From Pseudoips prasinana (lineage: Eukaryota; Arthropoda; Insecta; Lepidoptera; Nolidae): 64,000 bases of DNA. The DNA lies in assembly GCA_951640165.1 (NCBI GenBank), contig OX621265.1, positions 18,365,001 through 18,429,000 on the forward strand. Direction: 5' to 3'. The notes beneath the pieces were generated by a model. It did no database searches. It saw only the letters and a list, made by a program, of their open reading frames with translations, and was not told the origin of the DNA. The translations under genes were made by a program, and so were the position numbers. This document shows, piece after piece, positions 38,501-49,700 of the stretch (position 1 is its first letter; each line of letters starts with the position of its first letter).

Positions 38501-40752
38501 GTAAGTGGGTGGAGTGAAGAAACGCAAACAAAGATCAGAAAGTAATAATCGCTTTGTTTATATTAGATGACACAGTTTATTATAATTTATTGTAAAATTA
38601 AATAAAATAAAATTCATTTATTTCGGACCGGAATCTATAGTGAAGGAAACAGTAATCTTAAAAAACTATCATAGTAATATATTAAGATTTACATTGAAAT
38701 AAGTACATAATAGGATACCACTATTAAACATACTGGTTATATGTAAATTGCAGTATCCTTTGTTATGTGTAAGCGAGTCCTGTAATAGCAGTGTCCACGT
38801 CAAGTCTGTTGGCCACAGTCTTCAGGAGGCTGTTGGAACTGCCACAAACCCACTGTAACAGGGATGCTATATTTTCTGATGATAGCCGAAAAGCTATCAA
38901 CCCCAGCTGCGGCCAACATCCCTGAGGCACTACAATGTTGCCGCCACCCCAACAGCGCCCTGAAGGCATTATTATATTGGGTATGATATAAAAGGGGGCG
39001 ATTTGTATGTGTACGAAAATGTGTTATTGGTTTTCCTAACAAATTGTTAAAGTTGAATTTTGTCAAAATATGGTACAGCCATGCAGTTCTCTTAAATAGA
39101 GCTTAGTAGAGGAGTCCCATTCTTTTTGCTAACCACTGAACCCTAAAGTTAGGGACTCATGGCCTACAGAACTTAAATGCTATGGCTGCTCGGTACTTAA
39201 TGTTTTGACAGGGCGGCCATGATTAAACCTTTCTTCTTTATTATATGGACAATGTTAACCTTAGTGTCAGAGTTAGAGATGTAAAATTACTGAATGTGAC
39301 TACTCACAATTGTCATAAACCTTAAATGACCGGTCATTTACTGTCAAATTCAGTCAATTTGACTCAAATATTATTGTCTATTCTCGACTACCACCCAATT
39401 ATTTATTTATTTAGGTACCCAATTTATATGTAAGTTTAAATGAAGCAACTTTTTATTTTCTATTATATCATGAGAGGATAAGACGATATCAAAGTCAATG
39501 CGCGAGGCGATGCGACGTTGCCATTTTGTCTTAAATGCATGCATGATTAGAAATGTAAAATGATTAACACTATATAATAATACTATAAGTCATAAATATC
39601 CCTTTTTGTTTCAATTAAGAACTTGTAGACTTCTATCAAGAACAAAAAATGAAAAGGTACTAAAATATTACTGAAATCAAATTGACTGAAAATGACCGTT
39701 TTTGACAGTTAATGACCATTTTTGACCAATTTGACCATAAATGACAGTTGGTCTAATGCAGTCACTTTAGTCATTTTCAACACTAGTCAGAGTAAAGACT
39801 TGTCTAATGACAACAAAAGAGACAACAGCTTAATGTTCCCTCCGTAGCACATAGACAATAATCAGAAAATTAATTTAAACTCAAAAATGGGAAATCATAA
39901 ATTATATTGTTCTGTGAGTCTTGAACCAGCACCTCTGCCAATCCAGGGTAGGCACTCTGCGTTAAGGTTTGAAGGTACACACTGGCATTAATTTAGGATT
40001 CCTTTGCTAACACTCTTTCACAGAATGTAGGTGTTTTCCATCAGCTTAGTTTTCTGGAAACATGGCCGAATGATATGTTCACAGTAGCATAAAATAAAAT
40101 AAAAAAGATTTTTATTCACATAGACTTTAAAAAAGTGCTTGTAAATAGTCAGAACATAATTGTAGTAATATAGTTGTATACATTATTATTTCTAATAACA
40201 TAGATATTTAGGTACAAATTGTATTGATTGTATGAAAACATTTATAAAAATTATTTTATATTATATAATTATTGATATATTGTATATTTGAGATAATATG
40301 AATTTAAAACACACTTTCCTAATCAATATGGTAGAATGTTTAACATGCAATTGTGACTATATCTGTCTGCCATCTTTGTATTATGAATAATTCTATAAAA
40401 CTCAAAATTTTACAGTATGAATTTGACATAAATATTTATTTTCAGTATTTAAAAGAAGCAAGACCTTTGCGAGCCTGTTATATCTGTTATTGCCAACTTA
40501 AAAACTGCCATCAGTTCATGAAGAAATGTATAAAGTCTGAAGAGATTCTCAGCCAAATGTTAAGAGGCAATCAGGTAAGGATTCATGAACTAACTGATTA
40601 CAGTGCAACCTCGATATGGCAAGTCGGAGGGGAACAAGAAAATATTTGTTATATCTAGTAATTTGTTGAACTGAGATTTGTTATGTTGACGTTTTCTTTT
40701 ATAGGGTTCCGTAGCCAAATGGCAAAATACGGAACCCTTATAGATTCGTCAT

Positions 40753-40783
<31 letters not shown>

Positions 40784-43700
40784 CGTATGTTACAGCCACT
40801 TTTATGTTTAATTGTATTAATCTAGCATTTACAATTTTTTTTCATTTTCGTTTCATAAACCTACAATCTAAGTATGTCCCTAGTACCAACGTTATGTTAA
40901 CATTAGTTTGGTCTAAAATTTATAAAGAGGTAAAAAATAGTTTAATTTACATTACATACTCATCAATATTATAAAGGCGAAAAAAAGTTTGTGAGTGTGT
41001 ATGTTTGTTACTTCTTCATGTCTAACCGGCTGGAGCGATTTTTATGAAATTTGGTATGGAGTTAGCTGACACCCTGGATTAACACATATGCTATAATTCA
41101 TAAAGTTTAATGCGGGTAAAACCGCGGGCAACAACTAGTATATTATAAATGCGAAAGTTTGCGTGTGAGTGTGTATGCTTGTTACTTGTTCACGCCTAAA
41201 CGGCTGTAGCGATTTTAATAAAATTTGGTATGGAGTTAGCTGACCTGCTGGATTAACACATAAGCTATAAATTATAAAGTTTAACGCGGGTTAAACCGCG
41301 GGCCACAACTAGTGGCTTAAAATCTTTTTGTGAAGAGAAATTTTATTATTTATTCAAAGTCAAAGTCAAAATCATTTATTCCGTAAAAAAATTACATTTA
41401 TGTGGAATCGTCATATTTTTATTATTTTTATGCACATACAGTAAGTTTTCATATATATACTGAGATGGTACAGTTAGTATGTTGACCTCTTTGAATTTTT
41501 CTCTTAGAGACACTCTCGGGCCAAGATTATAGATAGCTCTTACAGCTCTTTTTTTGCAATATAAATATGGTGTTAATGTCAGCAGAGCTACCTCAGAGAA
41601 GAATTCCATAGGACATTACACTATGAAAATAACTGAAATAAACCATTCTAGCTGTTAGCTGACACCCTCGATTAACACATAGGCTATAATTTATAAAGTT
41701 AACGCGGGTAAAACCGTAGGGCACAGCTAGTCCTATTAATATTATAAAGGCGAAAGTTTGTGAGTGTGTATGTTTGTTACTTCTTCACGCCTAAACTGCT
41801 GTAGCGATTTTAATAAAATTTGGTATGGAGTTAGCTGACAACCTGGATTAACACATAGGCTATAATTTATAAAGTTAACGCGGGTAAAACCGTAGGGCAC
41901 AGCTAGTCCTATTAATATTATAAAGGCGAAAGTTTGTGAGTGTGTATGTTTGTTACTTCTTCACGCCTAAACTGCTGTAGCGATTTTAATAAAATTTGGT
42001 ATGGAGTTAGCTGACCTGCTGGATTAACATATAAGCTATAAATTATAAAGTTTGACGCGGGTAAAACCGATGGCCAAAACTAGTTTTTTATAAGCTTAAT
42101 AAATCTTTTTGTGAAGAGAAATTTTATTATTTATTTTAGGAGCATAGTAGCAGTAAGCTTGTTCCCCGATTCACGTAAATAAATCTTTTGGTCTATTCAA
42201 TTACAGGAACAGAGTGGCTCCATAGATGAAGAGTTATCTAATATCAATACACTGGTGGTGTCTACAATGCATCATATAAGTATTAGTGGTTATGAAGCTG
42301 TGGGGCAGGAGTTAGATTTGTCTCAAGTGGAGCCTATTATAAAAATAGAGAACGAAGGTTAGTACCAGTTAGAGTTGCCAACTATACTCTTTTGAACCAT
42401 ATTATACTGTTTTTCATTGTACTTTACTTACTGTAGAACAAAAATAAGGTATACAAAATACTGTTTACATTTATTTAGTCAGAGGGCGTTCGCTGCTCAG
42501 TGCAACGCAGCCACAAAGATTGTAAATTAGTAAGTTGTGTATGAGTGTGTGTAAATAAATGAAATACTGTTTAATATTCTTCATAGACCTGGGGCTCTAC
42601 CGGCTAAGTCGCCGAACATCGTTTTCGTGAATGGCGTTCTTCTTCACTTAATTTTAGGCTTGTTGGAATAATCCTACCGGCGATTTCTGCCGACGCGTAC
42701 TTGCTAGCGGCTTGTACAGTCAGCACCAAAAGTCGATGAACAGAATCAACTTAACAAAACACCTGTTCACAATAAAATGCCATAAGTTATAGTCGCAACT
42801 AGGAAACAAAATAGCCTTTAGGTATACTAGTGCACAGATGCTTTTGAAATACTCCTGTTTAACGACCGTTGTAAATTTCTAGTGAACAGGCTATTTTGTT
42901 TCCTAGTTGCGACTATAACTTATGGCATTTTATTGTGAACAGGTGTTTTGTTAAGTTGATTCTGTTCATCGACTTTTGGTGCTGACTGTACATTTGGCCG
43001 CTGGCTTTCAACCAGTCTGAACATGTCTTAGATTTCTTAATGGAATAGAAAGGGTTTGAGTAGCCAAATAAGATCACACACAAAGGCCAAAGGCCCATTC
43101 AAGAGGATTAGAACGGAAATTAACTAACTTTAAGGCATATTGCCTCGGTGCTTTTGCAGCTGGCTTCTCTAGTTGCAATTCTCTCGTTTTATGAGGCAAT
43201 ACTCTCTTTATATCATTCTGTCTCCCGCTTTGTTCTGGATGGAAGTGGAACTATTCATTTTCTAACTCCTCCTTTTTTCTTTCGGATTAAATTTGTTGTG
43301 GGATCCAAGACAGTTGTCGCCATTCCCCGGAACATGCCTGAGCCTCACCGCTCAGTGTCGTTTCATTGTGTGCATTGTTGATCCTGGATTACAGGAGTTG
43401 CAGTGGTGGGTAAGAAGTAGGGACTAGGCCCCCGTTTAATAAATAAAAAATACTATAGGGCAATGACGATGATGTCGTCAGCTTAGTTATTCCAGTTTCA
43501 ATGTCTCAAGCCAAGGTTGGCCACGCTGGTTTAGGTTTGGTTTGAACCCGCCGGGAAAGCGGAGAGGCGCCTGAACAGACGCTTATAGCGTACAGGCGGG
43601 ATGTACACCGGCGCGTTCTAGTACAGTGGCGCGGGCGGCTCGAATTGCGTACCGTCGGTGCCATTCTGCCTCACAGCCAGGCCTAGACGAGGAGGAAGGA

Positions 43701-46700
43701 GGTTTACGTCACCTACAGACTGACTCAGATACTGACGGGACATGGGTGTTTCGGTGAGTATCTGAGCCGGATTGACCGCGAAGCGACGATACAGTGTCAC
43801 CACTGTAGCGTCCTGGACTCTGCCCAGCATACGCTGGAGGAGTGTCCGCTCTGCTTAGTTTGAGATCATATGTGGGTGTGTGTATGAAGTCCCAGGATAT
43901 CATACTATTATTATATACTAGCTGTGCCCCGCGGTTTTACCCGCGTTAAACTATATGGATTATCACAGCTCCTCCCCCGTTGGTGATATCGTGATAATAT
44001 GTAGCCTATATGTTGACCCGACCTCTTAGTAATATTCATGCAAAAATTTAAGTAAATCCATTCCCTACTTTTTGAGTTTAGCCCGGACTTACATACAGAC
44101 AAACAGACAAAAATTCTAAAAACTATATTTTTGGCTTCGATATCGATTGTAGATCACGCCCCATGTATCCTTTTTATCTATTACTAAGACTTCGCTGTTT
44201 GTCTGTCTGTCCGTCTGTCACCAGGCTGTATCCCATGAACCGTAATAGTTTGACAATTGAAATTTTCGCAGATGATGTATTTCTGTTGCCGCTATAACAA
44301 TAAATACTAAAAAACAAAATAAAATAAATATTTAAGGGGCTCCCATACAAAAAACGTGAATTTTTTGCTCGTTTTTATCTATACAAATAAATAAAATTGG
44401 AGTGTCTGTTTGTAATATTGAAATAACCGGTTTTTACTACATAAATATATATACGGTACATACACCAAAATAACATTTTTTACAATTTTTGTCTGTCTGT
44501 CTGTTTGTTCCGGCTAATCTCTGAAACTGCTGGACCGATTTTGACGGGACTTTTATTGGCAGGTAGCTGATGTAATAAGGAGTAACTTAGGCTACTTTTA
44601 TTTTAGACAAAGTCATTTATTTTACTAAAAAACAAAAAAAAAACAAAATAAACTAATTAACACGCGGACGAAGTCGCGGGCACAGCTAGTAGATAATATA
44701 ATGGTACGGAACCCTTAGTGCGCGAGTCCGAATCGCACTTGGCCTGCTTTTTATTAAATAATATTCAATGTACAGTTTTGACTTTCCTACGATATTATTG
44801 TATGTATAGATTAATCTTATTAATGGTTGTCTACAGAAACATCGGAACCAGAACCAATAGAACCAACATCATATTTGAACTTACTGTGGTCTGAACCTCA
44901 CGCAGACCACGAAGAAAAATCACCAGATACTGGTGCCGATGTCAAATGGGAAGTGCCTGTATCTGAAAGTTGTCAATACATGGAACTGCCGATTGAATTC
45001 GAGAGGAATGAAGGTCTGTATTTTAGTTGCTTACATAAATATTTAGAATACTAGCGGCCCGGTACGTGCTTCGCTACGTATAAGGCATAGTAATAAAAAA
45101 ATGATTATTAAGTTAATTTATTCCAACAAAAAAATATAGAAAGATGTTTATTTTACACTTTCAAGACTTTTTTTAAATTTTCTCTACGTACAAACCTTCC
45201 CTGGACTTCCACGAATAATTCAAGACCAAAATTAGCCAAATCAGTAAGGGCGTTGTTGAGTTATAACATTACAACGAAAAGTGGCATTGATTTTTATATA
45301 TATAGATGATAAATATTGTGGCGAGCGGTGGGTCAGGGGATTGGAAAAGAAACTAGTGTTTGCACAGGAACTTTTATTGGCGTCGGCAGTGACAGTTGGT
45401 TCTCCACTAAGATCATGGAACACACGTACTCAGAGTCCCGACGCTAGCACTTGGTTAGAGTCCACACGTAGTGCACTTCAGAGTTCCCGTGACGAGCACT
45501 GCCAAAGTTAAAGTCCTGACGTACACGGCACACTTCACACTGTGTAGGGAACACTTGTCAATGTCAAAGATAATAATAATATCTAGGGACAATGTCACAC
45601 AGATCTTCCTAGCCCCAAACTAAGCAAAGCTTGTACTATGGGTACCAGGCGACGATATACTTACTTATATAGATAGATAAATACTTATATACATAGAAAA
45701 CATCCATGACTCAGAAACAAATATTCGTGCTCATCACACAAATATTTGCACTTACCGGGATTCGAACCCAGGACCACCAGCTTCTTAGGCAGGAGCACTA
45801 CCAACTAAGCTACGGTGACTGTCAAAGATCACTTGCAGTTGTTCAGTTTTCCACTTAGATTACTTCCTTTCTGCTTTAACATTCCGCTTATATACCCCTA
45901 AATAGTTCCATATTTAAAACACTTCGGAAGTCATATTTTTCTTTGTAGAAAATTCGCCTATATGACGGATTAGTCTTCACCTATCTCTTTCTTTTCATTA
46001 ATAAAACTGCAACATCTAATGTCTGAAATGAAATGAAAAAGTCATTTATTCCGTTAAAACATTACATTTGTGTGGAATCGTCAATTTATTTACCCTACCG
46101 TGCAGTGCATGACGTGGCAGCTACTGAGAAACACTGCCAGAAAACTCACTAGGAATCCTTTTTTAAAATATTTAGTTCTATGTCAATTTTTACATTAACA
46201 ATTTTGTATGTTCTTGTAGTATGAATGTAGTAGCTATCTTTTTTCTTTTGTTCTGGTATTATCTAGAACATTCTACCGCTGTTCCAAAAGCCATCAAAAA
46301 CCCTTACTGGTAGGGTTCGAAACCCAAACGTGACATCACCCACTCCTTTCTAGAAACATGGCTGAGTGACCGCCGGATGATTAAATTGATGATTTCCCAT
46401 TTTGGAGATTAAATTAACACTTTGCATTGCGAATAATGCTATAAAATTCAAATTTAATATCTATATATATAAAAATCAATGCCACTTTTCGTTGTAATGT
46501 TATAACTCAACAACGCCTTTACCGAGTTGGCAAATTTTGGTCTTGAATTATTCGTGGAAGTCCAGGGAAGATTTGTACGTAGAGAAAATTTAAAAAAGTC
46601 TTGAAAAACTTTTATTACTATGCCTTATACGTAGCGAAGCACGTACCGGGCCGCTAGTCTATATATATATATATAAATCAATGCCACTTTTCGTTGTCAT

Positions 46701-49700
46701 GTTATAACTCAACAACGCCTTTACCGATTTCGCTAATTTTAGTCTTGAATTATTCGTGGAAGTCCAGGGAACGTTTGTACGTTGAGAAAATTAAAAAAGA
46801 ATACCTTGCCTTATACGTAGCGTAGCACATACCGGGCCGCTAGTATCTATATATATAAAAATCAATGCCACTTTTCGTTGTAATGTTATAACTCAACAAC
46901 GCCTTTACTGATTTGGCAAATTTGATTTTGAATTATTTGTGGAAGTCCAGGGAAGGTTTGTACGTAGAGAAAATTTAAAAAAAGTCTTGTAAAACTTTTA
47001 TTACTATGCCTTATACGTAGCGAAGCACGTACCGGGCCTCTAGTATAAGTATGTTTGTCAGTTGTTTGCTTGCCATGGCAGAGGCTCTAATATCATCCGA
47101 TGGCAGCGTGTTAGTTGTCCCAAAATAGAAGGCTTAATTCTTAGCATTCCATGGATTCACCGTGTGGAAACCGGGTCCATCGCGTGGTAGAGGAGGGAAC
47201 ACTCGACAGAGTCCGAGATTTGCGACTCAGATGTAGGTTTAAGGAGGCCCCTGTGATGCATCAACGCTCACCTTCTCTGTCTCTCAGTGTAACCTCCTCT
47301 TCCTAACAATGCCGCTTTGGATACTCGTTCTATTAGGTGACTGCGTCGTTGGTCTAGCGGTAGCGTGTTCAACCGCAGAAAATGAGGTCCTGGGTTCTAA
47401 TCCCGGGTCGGGCCAAAAAGTGATTTTGGGATTTTTCCGTAAAAAGAAATTTCCCAGTATCAGCCCGAAGTCTGGAAGTTGGCGGTATTACACCCCCGTG
47501 CCTCGGAGAGCACGTAAAGCCGTCGGTCCTGTACCTGACCTCTTTCCGGTCGTGTCGCTAGTCGTCCCATCGGATCATGAGAGTGATAGAATAGAAAGTG
47601 CCCCTGTGTTTGCGCTCACACTTGTGCACTATAATATGTCCTGCGCAATTGGCTAATCTCCATTGAGAATGGCCGCCGTGGTTGAAATTCGGCCAGTAGG
47701 ACATCAAATTAGGTTGGGGAAAAACTCTTTTCGCATTTTAGTATGTATGAACTTGTCATAAAATCACTTTGACTATACTATTCGTATCTGGCTGCTTTTG
47801 GTATCATTGAATGTTAAATTTTAATGAACCTAATTCCAAACACAAATTAGGAAAATGTGTGATATTCATTTGTTTTTCGTACTGTCAAGATTTGTGAATC
47901 TAATGAAGAAATTCGATACATTTTATAATTTTACTACAACAAAGGTAAAAGTGAACGCAAGCCGTGAAAAAAAACGGTGTTTATGGACCTAGTGCAGTAT
48001 CCGTGAAAGTAGCAAAAATTTTGCTTAAGCGTTTTCAGTCCGGAAATATTGATGTTAAAGATGCACTTCGCCCTGGTCGCCCTATTACGGATAAAATGGA
48101 TGCCATTTGTGAAAAAATGGAGCAAGACCGGCATTTCAGTAGTTAGAACGTAGCTGAAGAACTGGCAAGTGACCACTTTCAAAAATGCGAAGAAATTTTC
48201 CCCAACCTATTAAAATAAAATAAAATAATAAATAAAATAAAAAAGGTTTTTATTCACGTAGACTTTAAAAAAGCGCTTGTAAATAGTCAGAACATGTTTG
48301 TAGTAATACAGTTATTATTTCTAGTTGCATATTACAGATATTTAGGTACACGGAATGTTAAAACATTTATACAATTTATTTTATAATAGTAGTGATATTT
48401 AGCTAGCTTGTATTAAGTTATTGTCAAGGAGATTATGTTCAGGTTTAATGATTGAAATTTTAATATAGAACTTACGGAAGTTCTTGATAATCCTAGGTCT
48501 TTTCATAGGTTATAGAATAGGGGAATAGGAATATATCATTTTGCTGGTATACCCCTCGCACCCACTCCCGGCGCATATATATTACCCATAAAGCCGTTTC
48601 TACAACTAGGTAGGTCCAACTTCGAGAAGGAGGTCAATCGTAGAATCCAACTCGGATGGGCAGCGTTCGGGAAGCTACGTAACATCTTCTCGTCCAAAAT
48701 ACCGCAGTGTGTGCGAAAGTCTTCGACCAGTGTGTGTTGCCAGTGATGACATACGGAACAGAGACGTGGTCGCTCACTATGGGCCTTATTAGAAGGCTCA
48801 AGGTCACCCAAAGAGCAATGGAGAGGGCTATGCTCGGAGTTTCCCTGCGGGATCGCATCAGAAATGTCGAAATCCGCAGGCGAACCAAAGTCACCGACAT
48901 AGCCCGAAGAATTGCCAAGCTGAAGTGGCAGTGGGCAGGGCACATAGCTCGTAGAGCCGACGGCCGTTGGGGCAGAAAGGTTCTCGAGTGGCGACCACGA
49001 ACCGGAAGACGCAGCGTGGGCAGGCCCCCTACAAGATGGACCGATGATCTTGTGCGGGTCGCTGGAAATCGCTGGATGCGGATAGCGCAAGACCGGCAAT
49101 TGTGGAGATCTTTGGGGGAGGCCTTTGTCCAGCAGTGGACGTCTTTCGGCTGATATGATGATGATGATGATGAAAGCCGTTTCTGGTTAATACATTTGAT
49201 AAGTCGTAATACTTGTTTGTCTTAAACGCGTGATCTTTAGGGGTGTTGGTTTCCCACGGTAGGGTTAGCTCTATTTTTTTTTAATAATATAACTAGCTGT
49301 GCCTGCGACTTCGTCCGCGTGTTTAATTAGTTTATTTCGTTTTTAGTAAAATAAAAGACTTTTTCTAAAATAAAAGTAGCCTAAGTTACTCCTTATTACA
49401 TCAGCTACCTGCCAATAAAAGTCACGTCAAAATCGGTCCAGCCATTTCAGAGATTAGCCGGAACAAACAGACAGACAGACAGACAAAAATTGTAAAAACT
49501 GTTATTTTGGTGTATGTACCGTATATATATTCATATTTATGTAGTAAAAACCGGCTATTTCAATATTACAAACAGACACTCCAATTTTATTTATTTGTAT
49601 AGATATCTAGGGACAATGTCACACAGATCATCCTAGCTCCAAACTAAGCAAAGCTTGTACTATGGGTACCAGGCGACGATATACATACTTAAATAGATAG

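Noticed and set aside
42713..42992. microRNA precursor
   Set aside because: The stem is far longer and more perfect than a microRNA hairpin; a long hairpin RNA or a foldback element fits better.
44827..45054. Stand-alone 75-codon protein
   Set aside because: The frame is exon 4 of gene 2 read through its donor into the intron.
47342..47415. Functional tRNA gene
   Set aside because: It is the head of a SINE with relatives at 26640 and 20723; the 3' side continues into the SINE body.
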